Shown: positions 1 through 7,606 of the stretch, one piece after another
Position numbering within the stretch: the first letter of the stretch is position 1
How the letters are laid out: the number at the start of each line of letters is the position of its first letter
Origin: an uncultured Clostridia bacterium
Lineage (GTDB): Bacteria; Bacillota; Clostridia; Oscillospirales; Acutalibacteraceae
DNA length: 64,000 nucleotides
Direction: 5' to 3'
Assembly (NCBI GenBank): GCA_944380775.1
Contig: CALWIP010000009.1
Location: forward strand, 1-64,000
Notes under the pieces: generated by a model
The model's input: the letters and a program-made list of their open reading frames with translations, nothing else
What the model was told of the DNA's origin: nothing
Databases searched by the model: none
Program-made: the position numbers and the translations under genes

Positions 1-41
1 ACTTGGCTGGAGACGGCCCGGGACAATAGGAAGACGCCAAC
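1..41 (+). rRNA. rrf: 5S ribosomal RNA, 3' end (partial)
   Basis: The first 41 bases match the last third of a clostridial 5S rRNA. A short helix (GGC-TGGAGAC-GGCC) is followed by the loop-E-like GGGACAATAGG and the closing GACGCCAA that would pair with the 5' end of the molecule. The gene starts outside the window. It sits 10 bases before tRNA-Asn, as expected at the end of an rRNA operon. The call rests on similarity by eye to remembered 5S sequences, and the exact 3' end is uncertain by a few bases. Confidence 0.8.
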
Positions 42-50
42 ATTTTATAT

Positions 51-126
51 TCCTCCATAGCTCAGTCGGTAGAGCGCATGACTGTTAATCATGATGTCAC
101 TGGTTCGAGCCCAGTTGGGGGAGCCA
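51..126 (+). tRNA. tRNA-Asn (anticodon GTT)
   Basis: Full cloverleaf. The acceptor stem TCCTCCA pairs with TGGGGGA (one G-U pair). The D arm contains AGCTCAGTCGGTAGAGC, the anticodon stem CATGA/TCATG encloses the loop CTGTTAA with GTT at 84-86, and the T arm carries GGTTCGAGCC. CCA is encoded at 124-126. It lies directly after the 5S gene and before a rho-independent terminator, so it is probably the last gene of an rRNA transcript. Confidence 0.97.
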
Positions 127-128
127 AT

Positions 129-170
129 CCGCCGCAAGTGATATACCCGCTTGCGGCGGGTTTTCGTTTT
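129..170 (+). terminator. Rho-independent terminator after tRNA-Asn
   Basis: The stem CCGCCGCAAG (129-138) pairs with CTTGCGGCGG (150-159) and is followed by TTTTCGTTTT. It ends the rRNA/tRNA transcript. Confidence 0.9.
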
Positions 171-363
171 ATTGCAAACCGTGCGCACCTTCCGCTGCGC
201 CCGCTTCCCACCGCCGCCCGCGGCGGCCTTTCCCTGCTTTGAAAAGCGCCGTTTTAACCGCCCTTGCGAAACGGAGCGGGAATGCGCCCTGTTTTTTTCG
301 CACCTAGGCCGTTGCGCTTCTTTGCGCTTTCTGTGACTTTCTTGTGCTCTTGTTGCAGATTCC
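171..363. other. Intergenic stretch, nothing recognised
   Basis: About 190 bases between the tRNA terminator and the next promoter. Short open frames occur here on both strands, but none has a ribosome site or recognisable product. The base composition is pyrimidine-rich and uneven. Confidence 0.5.
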
Positions 364-392
364 TTGACATGCGCCCTGTTTTTGCTTTATCA
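364..392 (+). promoter_or_regulatory. Sigma-A promoter for the URO-D-like gene
   Basis: -35 TTGACA (364-369), 17-base spacer, -10 TTATCA (387-392). Transcription would begin near 399, which means the in-frame ATG at 392 cannot be the start. This supports the GTG at 446. Confidence 0.6.
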
Positions 393-445
393 TGGGGACG
401 ATTTTCCACACTGTGGATGGGGGGCTTCTTTTGGATTGGGAAAAT

Positions 446-1675
446 GTGACGCCGCATGATCAACAACGGCTGCGGTCTTTGGCGGGAAAACAAGCGGCTT
501 ATGCTGCTACGCCGGAAATGGAAGAGAGGCGGGAGGCGTGGCGGGACTTAAATGATTGCCACAGCCGCCGGCCCATGGTCCGTTTGGAACTTTGGACCTT
601 TGAACAGGAGGTCCTGCCGGACTGCATGGTTTGTGAGACGGAGGCCGGGCGCGCGATGGAGAAAAAAATCCTCAGCAGCTTTTTGTGCCACGAGCTGTTT
701 GGCGACGACCAGGTTGTGCCGCCTTACTATCCGGTCCAGCGGCCGGTTTCTTATGTTCCGCTCAATATCCCGGTCCAGGTGACGTACGCGGAGGGATCGC
801 TTGGGCAGCATTTTGAAGAGGTCCTGGAGGATTTAGACGCGGATTGGCCGAAGATTGGGAAAGCGCGTTGGAGTGTGGACCGTGAGGCGGCGCAGCGGGA
901 AATGGACGCCGCCAACGCGATTTTCGGCGATATCCTACCCGCTAAATTAGAAATGGCCAGCCTTTGCGCCGTGATGACGCAGGACCTTGTTCATGTGATG
1001 TCGATGGAGAATATGTTTTTCTCCATGTACGATTATCCTGAGCGTTTCCACGCGCTGATGGAGCGCATGAGCGATGATTACTGTGCGTTTTTCCGTTGGA
1101 TGGAATCGGAAGGGCTTTTGCTTCCCACAACAGGGAGCGCTTGGCTGAACCAGGGGTCCTACTGCTTTACGCGCGAATTGCCGGACGCCGCAGACGGCCT
1201 TACGCTGCGCGGCGTGTGGGGGTTTGAGGATTCGCAAGAGACCAGCGGGATTTCCAGTGAAATGTACGGCGAATTCATTTTCCCCTATTACCGCAAGGTC
1301 GCCTCGCTGTTCGGCCTGTTTTCCTACGGCTGCTGCGAGCCGGTCCATCCAATCTATGAAAAATACCTCTCAACCCTGCCGAATCTGCGCAAACTCTCCG
1401 TTTCACCGTGGTGCGACGAGGCCGTCATCGGCGAACAGCTCCGCGGGAAGAAGGTGGTTTACCAGCGCAAGCCGTCGCCGAATTTTTTGGGCGTGGGCGA
1501 CACGCTGGACGAGGACGCCGTGCGCGCGCACATCAACGCGACGCTGCGGGCGGCGCAGGGCTGCACGCTCGAGTTTACGCAGAGGGACGTCTACACCATC
1601 CACCACGACTGGGAAAAAGCCCGCCGCTACATCTGCTTAATCCGCGAATGCATCGAAGAAAACTGGCGCCCTTAA
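446..1675 (+). CDS. Uroporphyrinogen decarboxylase (URO-D) fold protein, methyltransferase-like
   Basis: 409 aa from GTG 446, preceded by GGATTGGG; the in-frame ATG at 392 overlaps the predicted -10 box. The opening MTPHDQQRL and the length resemble URO-D-fold proteins of Firmicutes that act as corrinoid or thiol methyltransferases. It is not haem-pathway HemE: the N-terminal LRQAGRY-type motif is missing. A GCCEPVHP motif in the last third stands where related methyltransferases place zinc-binding Cys/His residues. No corrinoid protein or reductive activator lies beside it, so the substrate cannot be inferred. It is monocistronic between its own promoter and a terminator. Family assignment is fairly firm; reaction unknown. 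Confidence 0.75.
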   Translation: MTPHDQQRLRSLAGKQAAYAATPEMEERREAWRDLNDCHSRRPMVRLELWTFEQEVLPDCMVCETEAGRAMEKKILSSFLCHELFGDDQVVPPYYPVQRPVSYVPLNIPVQVTYAEGSLGQHFEEVLEDLDADWPKIGKARWSVDREAAQREMDAANAIFGDILPAKLEMASLCAVMTQDLVHVMSMENMFFSMYDYPERFHALMERMSDDYCAFFRWMESEGLLLPTTGSAWLNQGSYCFTRELPDAADGLTLRGVWGFEDSQETSGISSEMYGEFIFPYYRKVASLFGLFSYGCCEPVHPIYEKYLSTLPNLRKLSVSPWCDEAVIGEQLRGKKVVYQRKPSPNFLGVGDTLDEDAVRAHINATLRAAQGCTLEFTQRDVYTIHHDWEKARRYICLIRECIEENWRP

Positions 1676-1685
1676 AGAGGCTGAA

Positions 1686-1725
1686 AAAACCCGCCCAGGG
1701 CAAGCGCCCCGGGCGGGTTTCCTGT
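1686..1725. terminator. Bidirectional terminator between the URO-D-like gene and the AbrB-like gene
   Basis: AAAAAACCCGCCC ... GGGCGGGTTTCCTGTTTT: a 7-bp GC stem with A-rich and T-rich flanks, placed between the two convergent genes. Confidence 0.85.
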
Positions 1726-1733
1726 TTTGCCGG

Positions 1734-1988
1734 TCAAAGATTCCCGGCCAGCTTTTCAATGCAGTTCCGGCACACGTTGTGGCCTTTGTAACTGGTCAAG
1801 CCGTCCATCTCCCCGCAGAAAATGCAGGAAGGTTCGTATTTTTTCAATACGATCATGGAGTCCTCCACAAAGATTTCCAGCGAATCCCGTTCATGAATCT
1901 TCAGCGTCGAGCGCAGTTCCTTCGGGAGGACAATCCTCCCCAATTCGTCGATTTTCCGTACAATTCCTGTTGATTTCAAATCATCCAT
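1734..1988 (-). CDS. AbrB/SpoVT-family transition-state regulator with C-terminal zinc-ribbon-like tail
   Basis: 84 aa. Residues 6-50 form the swapped-hairpin DNA-binding fold of AbrB/SpoVT (GIVRKIDELGRIVLPKELR, then DSLEIF). The tail has two Cys pairs (CIFC near 55 and CRNC near 73) spaced like a zinc ribbon. AbrB-type proteins bind DNA as dimers or tetramers and control growth-transition and sporulation genes; this gene lies beside spmA-spmB. ATG 1988 follows a GGAG-type site, and a near-consensus promoter lies about 100 bases upstream. Direct targets cannot be told from sequence. The Cys tail is the feature that separates it from classic AbrB. Confidence 0.9.
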   Translation of the reverse strand: MDDLKSTGIVRKIDELGRIVLPKELRSTLKIHERDSLEIFVEDSMIVLKKYEPSCIFCGEMDGLTSYKGHNVCRNCIEKLAGNL

Positions 1989-2082
1989 CTCCTAACCGTA
2001 ACCTGAGCCTGGTGGCTTGTTTGCTGGGTCTCATGCTTCGATGTTTGCCGCTGCTTGTCGAATCGCTGGGAACCTTGCTTTT

Positions 2083-2111
2083 AATATACCTTTTTTTTCC
2101 AAATGTGTCAA
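2083..2111 (-). promoter_or_regulatory. Sigma-A promoter of the AbrB-like gene
   Basis: On the minus strand: -35 TTGACA (2111-2106), 17-base A-rich spacer, -10 TATATT (2088-2083). The leader to the start codon is about 90 bases. The rest of 1989-2284 holds no gene. Confidence 0.85.
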
Positions 2112-2284
2112 TAAGTTACTCCCTATTTTTTGGAATTTTTTCCGATTTTGCGGAAAAAAGGCGGTTCCGGGAAGCGCTCCCCGCGGGGGGGGCCGGATTG
2201 GAAAGGGGCCGGTTCTGCCGCGCGCGCGGCGCGCATAGGGCTGGAGCACGGCCCGCAAAGGGCCACGGAAAAAGGGGGGACGGG

Positions 2285-2860
2285 ATGCTTAACTACATTT
2301 GGGCGGCGCTGATGCTGCTCAGCATCCTCTGCGCTGCGCTGACCGGCCGCATGGAGGCTCTTTCCGGCGCCATCCTCAGCGGGGCGGCGGATGCGGTGAC
2401 GCTGGCGGTGTCCATGGCCGGGATGCTCTGCCTGTGGACGGGTTTGCTGCACATCGCGGAGGAGGGCGGCGTCACGGCGGCCCTCTCGCGGGCGCTCTCG
2501 CCCGTAACGCGGAGGCTCTTCCCCGGCCTGCCGCCGCAGAGCCCCGCGTTGCGCGCCGTATGCAGCAATCTCACTGCGAACGTCTTGGGCCTAGGCAACG
2601 CGGCGACGCCGCTCGGCATCGCCGCCATGCGCGAGCTGCAAAAGGTTTCCGCCACGCCGTACGAGGCGGACCGCCGGATGGTGTTCTTTGTGGTGCTGAA
2701 CACCGCGTCTGTCCAGCTGCTGCCCACCATGACCGGCGCGCTGCGGGCGCAGTGGGGTTCCCGCTCGCCGTTTGACATCGTCCCGGCGGTGTGGCTGGCC
2801 TCGGCGGGGTCCCTCGCGGTGGGCCTTTTCACCGCGTGGCTGCTGGAAAGGCGGCGCTAA
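2285..2860 (+). CDS. spmA: Spore maturation protein A
   Basis: 191 aa integral membrane protein of the nucleoside-recognition (Gate) fold. ATG 2285 follows AAGGGGGGACGGG. Key segments are NLTANVLGLGNAATPLG near residue 100, typical of SpmA, and several hydrophobic helices. SpmA and SpmB together are needed for core dehydration and heat resistance of spores in Bacillus; that role is family knowledge. Its stop is one base from the spmB start, so the two are translationally coupled. No near-consensus sigma-A promoter was found upstream, which would fit a sporulation sigma factor, but no such box was identified. Confidence 0.93.
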   Translation: MLNYIWAALMLLSILCAALTGRMEALSGAILSGAADAVTLAVSMAGMLCLWTGLLHIAEEGGVTAALSRALSPVTRRLFPGLPPQSPALRAVCSNLTANVLGLGNAATPLGIAAMRELQKVSATPYEADRRMVFFVVLNTASVQLLPTMTGALRAQWGSRSPFDIVPAVWLASAGSLAVGLFTAWLLERRR

Positions 2861-2861
2861 C

Positions 2862-3386
2862 ATGGCGCAGCTGGGCTTTTTCCTGCTTCCTGCGGCGGTG
2901 GCTGCTGTTTTGATCTTTGGGTTGGCGCGGCGCGTGCCGCTGTTCTCCAGCTTTACGGCCGGCGCAAAAGACGGCCTGCGGGCCTGCGCGGCGGTTTTGC
3001 CCCCGCTGGTCGGCTTGGTTACTGCGGTGCGCATGCTCCAGGCTTCCGGCGCGCTGGACCTCTTTTCCACGGCGGCGGCGCCGCTCGCCGGGGCGCTCGG
3101 ATTCCCGGTGGAGGCGGCGCCGCTGGCGCTGCTGCGGCCCATTTCGGGCAGCGGCTCTACCGCATGGCTCAACGAGATCTTCCGCCAGTGCGGCCCAGAC
3201 AGCTTTGCGGGCCGGGTTGCCTCCGTGGTGATGGGGTCCACCGAGACGACGTTTTATGCGGTGGCGGTCTATTACGGCGCAGTCGGCGTCAAAAAAACAG
3301 GCGCCACCCTCCCGGCGGCGCTCGCCGCGGACCTTTCCGGCTATGTCTTTTCCGTGCTGGCGGTGCGGCTGCAATTCGGCGCATAG
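2862..3386 (+). CDS. spmB: Spore maturation protein B
   Basis: 174 aa membrane protein, the second half of the SpmAB pair. Recognised by GLVTAVRMLQASGALD, by RPISGSGSTAWLNEIF near residue 95 and by MGSTETTFYA near residue 125, all typical of SpmB. Begins one base after the spmA stop. As in other spore formers, it is expected in the forespore-surrounding membranes during late sporulation. Slightly shorter than but within the family range. Confidence 0.93.
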   Translation: MAQLGFFLLPAAVAAVLIFGLARRVPLFSSFTAGAKDGLRACAAVLPPLVGLVTAVRMLQASGALDLFSTAAAPLAGALGFPVEAAPLALLRPISGSGSTAWLNEIFRQCGPDSFAGRVASVVMGSTETTFYAVAVYYGAVGVKKTGATLPAALAADLSGYVFSVLAVRLQFGA

Positions 3387-3411
3387 CGCGGGAAAAACTG
3401 GAAAAAATTCG

Positions 3412-3440
3412 TTGCATAACAGGGATAAACTTGTTATAAT
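3412..3440 (+). promoter_or_regulatory. Sigma-A promoter of coaX
   Basis: -35 TTGCAT (3412-3417), 17-base spacer, -10 TATAAT (3435-3440), 62 bases before the coaX start codon. Confidence 0.85.
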
Positions 3441-3502
3441 GCTACACAAGAGCTTCCGGCGCGCCGGGAGGGAATTGGGGCAAAGCAGAGGGGAGCAAAA
3501 AG

Positions 3503-4276
3503 ATGATCTTAGCGTTAGATATTGGCAATACCAACATCACAATTGGCGTGTACGAAGGGGAGCGGTTGCGGCTTGTTTCGCGGATGGCGACGGACCGCGC
3601 CCGCATGGAGGATCAGTACGCCATTGAATTGCGTGATATTTTGGATATTTACGGCGTGCGCCTGCCGGAGATTGAGGGTTCGGTGCTCAGCTCTGTGGTG
3701 CCGCCGCTCACAGCGGCCATCACGCGGGCGGTCACGCGCCTAACGGGGACGAAGCCGGTTGTCGTCGGCCCGGGGACCGACACCGGCCTGGAAGTCGCCA
3801 TCCCGCAGCCGGAAACGCTCGGCGCGGACCTGGCGGTCGGTTGCGTGGCGGCTAAGGCGCTGTTCGGCGGCCCGTGCATCGTCATGGACCTGGGCACCGC
3901 GACCACGCTCTCCGTCTTGGATGAGAAAAACCGCATGGTGGGCGGCTGCATCCTGCCGGGCGTGGGCATTTCGATGGACGCGCTGGCGTCCCGCACGGCG
4001 CAGCTGCCGGGCATCAGCCTGGAAGCGCCGCCGCACGTCATCGGCGACAACACGGTCGACTGCATGCGTTCCGGCATTGTGTACGGCACGGCCAGCATGC
4101 TCGAGGGCCTCTGCGGCCGCATCGAGGAAGAGCTCGGCAGCATTTGCCGCGTGGTCGCCACCGGCGGCCTCGCGCGCGAGATTGTGCAGCACTGCGGGCG
4201 CGAAATCGTCTACTGCGACAACCTCCTGCTCGAAGGGCTGAAGATGATCTACGAGCGGCAGAAAGCCGGCGCATAA
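3503..4276 (+). CDS. coaX: Type III pantothenate kinase
   Basis: 257 aa. Phosphorylates pantothenate with ATP, the first step of coenzyme A synthesis. The N-terminal phosphate-binding motif DIGNTN (residues 5-10), the TLGADLAVG segment containing the catalytic Asp, and DLGTATT (the second ASKHA nucleotide-binding motif) are all present, as is the late ATGGLA motif. Type III enzymes need a monovalent cation and are not feedback-inhibited by CoA (family knowledge). Own promoter upstream and a strong terminator downstream, so monocistronic. The length is normal for the family. Confidence 0.97.
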   Translation: MILALDIGNTNITIGVYEGERLRLVSRMATDRARMEDQYAIELRDILDIYGVRLPEIEGSVLSSVVPPLTAAITRAVTRLTGTKPVVVGPGTDTGLEVAIPQPETLGADLAVGCVAAKALFGGPCIVMDLGTATTLSVLDEKNRMVGGCILPGVGISMDALASRTAQLPGISLEAPPHVIGDNTVDCMRSGIVYGTASMLEGLCGRIEEELGSICRVVATGGLAREIVQHCGREIVYCDNLLLEGLKMIYERQKAGA

Positions 4277-4286
4277 CACAGAGAAC

Positions 4287-4326
4287 AAAAGGCCGCCCGT
4301 GCCGGGCTTCCGGCAGGCGGCCTTTT
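4287..4326. terminator. Bidirectional terminator between coaX and the DegT aminotransferase
   Basis: AAAAGGCCGCC ... GGCGGCCTTTTTT with a smaller nested helix (GCCGG/CCGGC). It serves both convergent genes. Confidence 0.92.
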
Positions 4327-4357
4327 TTCAACTTTTGCAGGGGAAAACGGGCGGGGT

Positions 4358-5536
4358 TTAGCGGTGGTATGTTTCGACAATGTCGCGCACGGCGGCAATC
4401 ACATATTCCGTGTCCTCTTCCGTCATCGTCGGGTAGAGCGGCAGCGAGATGATGCGGTCGAAATGCGCTTCCGTGTGCGGGAAATCGCCCTCTTGGTAGC
4501 CGAAGCGGTTGCGGTAGGCGCTCATCAGGTGCACCGGGATGAAGTGCACGCTGGTGCCGACGTTGCGCGCGTTGAGCTCCACAATGAACTGGTCGCGGTC
4601 AATGGCGAGCAGCTCCGGCACAATCTTGAGCACATACAGGTGCCAGCTGTGGGTGGCGTAGTCCGGAACAGACGGCGCCTCCACCGCGTCGATGGCGCCA
4701 AAGGCCTCTTGGAAACGCGCGGCAATCTTCAGCCGGCGCGCCTGCATTTCCTCCAGCCGTTCCAGCTGCCGCAGACCCAGCGCGGCCTGGATGTCGAACA
4801 TATTGTATTTGAAGCCCGGCTCCGCAATGTCATATTTCCAGGTGCCGCCCTTGGCGTAGCGGTTCCACGCGTTTTTGCTCATGCCGTGGCAGGTGAGCAC
4901 GCGCGCGCGCTCCGCAATGGCGTCGTTGTCCGTTACCAGCATGCCGCCCTCGCCCGTGCAGAGGTTTTTGGTGGCGTAAAAGCTGTAGGACGCCGTGCCG
5001 CGCAGGCGGTTGCCGATGAGGCGGCCCTTGTAGCGGCTCCAAAGCGCGTGCGCCGCGTCTTCTGAGACAAAGAGGCCGTAGCGGTCCGCAATCTCGTAAA
5101 TGCGGTCGAGGTCGCACACCTGGCCGCTGTAGTGCACCGGTACAATGGCCTTGGTGCGCGGCGTAACCTTCTTCTCAATCTCCGCCGGGTCAATGCAGCC
5201 GGTGCGCGGGTCAATGTCCGCAAAAACAGGCGTCGCGCCAGTGTGGACAATGGTGCTCGCCGTGGAGGCAAACGTCATCGGCGTGGTGATGACTTCGTCG
5301 CCCGGGCCAATATCCTGCGAGAGCAGCGCCACATGCAGCGCCGCCGTGCAGGAGTTGACCGCCACAGCGTGCTTCGCGCCGAGGTAGGCGGCAAAGCGTT
5401 TTTCAAATTCCACCGTGCGCGGCCCCTTGGCCAGCCAGCCGGAGCGCAGCGTATCAATTACTTCTTGGATTTCCAGGTCTGTAATATCCGGGACGTTATA
5501 GGGGAGGAATTTCTCCCGCACGGGAAATTGGCTCAT
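4358..5536 (-). CDS. DegT/DnrJ/EryC1 family PLP-dependent sugar aminotransferase
   Basis: 392 aa, fold type I. The PLP-binding Lys lies in [14 protein letters not shown], and the SEDAAHA segment holds the Asp that contacts the PLP ring. Enzymes of this family put an amino group on C3 or C4 of a keto-sugar nucleotide; the sequence resembles the ArnB/PseC branch (C4 amination) rather than the WbpE branch, but the position is not certain. Start chosen at ATG 5536, which has AAGGGG at a good distance; the open frame runs further upstream without a ribosome site. It diverges from the wbp-like operon (facing promoters about 60 bases apart), so it likely makes another amino sugar for the same surface polymer. 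Confidence 0.88.
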   Translation of the reverse strand: MSQFPVREKFLPYNVPDITDLEIQEVIDTLRSGWLAKGPRTVEFEKRFAAYLGAKHAVAVNSCTAALHVALLSQDIGPGDEVITTPMTFASTASTIVHTGATPVFADIDPRTGCIDPAEIEKKVTPRTKAIVPVHYSGQVCDLDRIYEIADRYGLFVSEDAAHALWSRYKGRLIGNRLRGTASYSFYATKNLCTGEGGMLVTDNDAIAERARVLTCHGMSKNAWNRYAKGGTWKYDIAEPGFKYNMFDIQAALGLRQLERLEEMQARRLKIAARFQEAFGAIDAVEAPSVPDYATHSWHLYVLKIVPELLAIDRDQFIVELNARNVGTSVHFIPVHLMSAYRNRFGYQEGDFPHTEAHFDRIISLPLYPTMTEEDTEYVIAAVRDIVETYHR

Positions 5537-5609
5537 AAAAGGAACCCCTTTTCTACATTGAAGTACCGCGGGAAAACTCCCGCAGGGAAGGCGGCGTTCT
5601 TCCATGAAA

Positions 5610-5638
5610 ATCATACCCCGCCGGGCGGGGATTGTCAA
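5610..5638 (-). promoter_or_regulatory. Sigma-A promoter of the DegT aminotransferase
   Basis: On the minus strand: -35 TTGACA (5638-5633), 17-base spacer, -10 TATGAT (5615-5610). The spacer itself is a near-perfect GC palindrome (CCCCGCC/GGCGGGG). Confidence 0.85.
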
Positions 5639-5695
5639 GGTAAACCCGCACAGAAATGCGCGCCGCGCGCTGCGACAGTTTTCCGGTGGGAAAGA

Positions 5696-5724
5696 TTGAC
5701 TAGGGGCCGGATTCGGGATATAAT
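5696..5724 (+). promoter_or_regulatory. Sigma-A promoter of the wbp-like operon
   Basis: -35 TTGACT (5696-5701), 17-base spacer, -10 TATAAT (5719-5724), about 80 bases before the first gene. Divergent from the promoter at 5610-5638. Confidence 0.9.
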
Positions 5725-5806
5725 AAACAAAGATTATTCCCCGCCGGGGCGCAAACCGCCCCCTGGCGCAGGGCAAACGCGGCAGGCGCCGCAGGCAGGT
5801 GAAAAA

Positions 5807-6385
5807 ATGGCAGAAGAAAAATGCTTTGTGCACGGCTCCGCGTGCGTAGACGAAGGCGCGGAGATCGGCGAAGGCACCAAGGTGTGGCATTTCTGCCACA
5901 TCAGCGCGGGCGCGCAGGTGGGCAAGGGCTGCACCATCGGGCAGAACGTCTTCATTGCGCCAGGCGCAAAGGTTGGGGATTACTGCAAAATCCAAAATAA
6001 TGTCTCGGTCTATGAGGGCGTAGAACTCGGCGATTATGTGTTCTGTGGCCCTTCCATGGTATTTACCAATGTGATGCGCCCACGCTGCAAATACCCGCAG
6101 CGCGGCTCGGAATTCTATGCCCACACGCCGGTGGGCGAGGGGGCGAGCATCGGCGCGAACGCCACCATCGTCTGCGGGCACCGCATCGGCCGCCACGCGT
6201 TTGTCGCAGCGGGCAGCGTGGTGACGAAGGACGTCCCAGACCATGCGGTCATGATGGGCAACCCCGCCCGCCAGCACGGCTGGGCGTGCGAATGCGGCGC
6301 GCCGCTGGACGAAAGCCTGGTGTGCCCGCGTTGCGGGCGCGCATACCGGGAAGCCCCCCACGGCCTGGAATGTAAGGAAGGATAG
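5807..6385 (+). CDS. wbpD: UDP-2-acetamido-3-amino-glucuronate N-acetyltransferase (WbpD/WlbB type) with zinc-ribbon tail
   Basis: 192 aa. Residues 10-160 are a left-handed beta-helix of hexapeptide repeats ([42 protein letters not shown]), the layout of WbpD/WlbB, which acetylates the 3-amino group of UDP-GlcNAc3NA with acetyl-CoA. The last 35 residues add two Cys pairs (CEC ... CPRC) that look like a zinc ribbon, an extension absent from the well-known pseudomonad enzymes as I recall them. ATG 5807 follows GCAGGTG. First gene of the six-gene operon; the other four enzymes of the same pathway follow, which supports the specific call. Confidence 0.87.
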   Translation: MAEEKCFVHGSACVDEGAEIGEGTKVWHFCHISAGAQVGKGCTIGQNVFIAPGAKVGDYCKIQNNVSVYEGVELGDYVFCGPSMVFTNVMRPRCKYPQRGSEFYAHTPVGEGASIGANATIVCGHRIGRHAFVAAGSVVTKDVPDHAVMMGNPARQHGWACECGAPLDESLVCPRCGRAYREAPHGLECKEG

Positions 6386-6391
6386 AATCAT

Positions 6392-7528
6392 ATGCAGAAA
6401 TTAGCTTTCAACGATTTGCAGGCGCAGTACCGCTGCCTGAAAGACGAGATCGACGCGGGGATCCGCGAGGTGATTGAGGGCGCGCATTTTATCTCCGGCC
6501 CGCAGGTGGAGCAGCTCGAGCAGGAATTGTGCGCCTACACCGGACGCAAACACTGCCTTGCGGTCTCCAGCGGGACGGACGCGCTGCTCATGCCGCTCAT
6601 GGCGTACGGCATTGGGCCGGGCGACGCGGTGTTTGTGCCGGCATTTACGTTTGTCGCCACAGCGGAGGTTGCCAGCCTGGCCGGCGCGACGCCGGTGTTC
6701 TGCGACGTCTGCGAGGACACGTTTAATTTGGACCCTGCGTCCCTGCGCGAGCAGGTGGAGCGCATTGAGCGGGAGGGGCAGCTGCGTCCGCGCATGGTCA
6801 TCCCGGTGGATTTGTTCGGCCTGCCGGCCGATTACGCCGCCATTGAGGAGATCTGCCGCGAGCACCATCTGTTGCTGCTGGAAGACGCCGCGCAGGGCTT
6901 CGGCGGCGAATTCCGCGGCAAAAAGGCGTGCAGTTTCGGCGACGTCTCCGCCACCAGCTTCTTCCCGGCCAAGCCGCTCGGCTGCTATGGCGACGGCGGG
7001 GCCATCTTTACCGACGACGAGGAGCTGTACCGCACCATGGCTTCCATCCGCGTGCACGGCAAGGGCTCCTTTAAGTACGACAATGTCCGCGTGGGCCTCA
7101 ACGCGCGGCTCGACACGCTCCAGGCGGCCATCCTGCTGCCGAAGCTCCGCGCGTTTGACCGCGAAAACGCCGTGCGCCGCCAGGCCGCTGCCTGGTACAC
7201 CGAAAAACTCGCCGGCCGTTTCGCCACGCCCGCCACACCGGAGGGCTACGCCTCCAGTTGGGCGCAGTACACGCTTCGCGCCAAAGACCACGCGGAGCGC
7301 GAGCGCCTGACCGCCGCGCTGAAGGAGGCCGGCGTGCCCACCATGGTCTACTACCCGAAACCGCTGCACCGCCAGGAGGTCTACCGCAGCCTGGCGCACC
7401 AGGCGGAGAGCCTGCCGGTGAGCGAGAGCCTGTGCGAGCGGGTGTTCAGCCTGCCGATGCACGGCTACCTGACGGAAGAGACCGTCTCCGCCATCTGCGG
7501 GGAACTTTGCCGCGCGCAGGAAGCGTGA
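6392..7528 (+). CDS. wbpE: UDP-2-acetamido-3-oxo-glucuronate 3-aminotransferase (WbpE/WlbC type)
   Basis: 378 aa DegT-family enzyme. The opening LAFNDLQAQY, the SSGTDAL phosphate-binding loop, EDAAQGFG for the PLP ring and the Schiff-base Lys in FFPAKPLGCYGDGG are the features of the WbpE/WlbC branch, which aminates C3 of the keto-sugar made by WbpB using glutamate. Starts 6 bases after the acetyltransferase. Distinct in sequence from the aminotransferase at 4358-5536, so the cluster carries two separate amination activities. Confidence 0.9.
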   Translation: MQKLAFNDLQAQYRCLKDEIDAGIREVIEGAHFISGPQVEQLEQELCAYTGRKHCLAVSSGTDALLMPLMAYGIGPGDAVFVPAFTFVATAEVASLAGATPVFCDVCEDTFNLDPASLREQVERIEREGQLRPRMVIPVDLFGLPADYAAIEEICREHHLLLLEDAAQGFGGEFRGKKACSFGDVSATSFFPAKPLGCYGDGGAIFTDDEELYRTMASIRVHGKGSFKYDNVRVGLNARLDTLQAAILLPKLRAFDRENAVRRQAAAWYTEKLAGRFATPATPEGYASSWAQYTLRAKDHAERERLTAALKEAGVPTMVYYPKPLHRQEVYRSLAHQAESLPVSESLCERVFSLPMHGYLTEETVSAICGELCRAQEA

Positions 7529-7606
7529 CGGCCTGTTTCCCGGGAAAGGCAAAGAAAAGAGAAACCATTAGGGACAAAGAAAAGAGAGAAAGCAGGGAGT
7601 TTGACG

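Noticed and set aside
4358..6391. A 677-codon minus-strand open frame covering the DegT gene and running antisense to the acetyltransferase gene
   Set aside because: Only 4358-5536 has family motifs and a ribosome site. The upstream part is a Pro/Arg/His-rich antisense reading of the hexapeptide gene and crosses two promoters.
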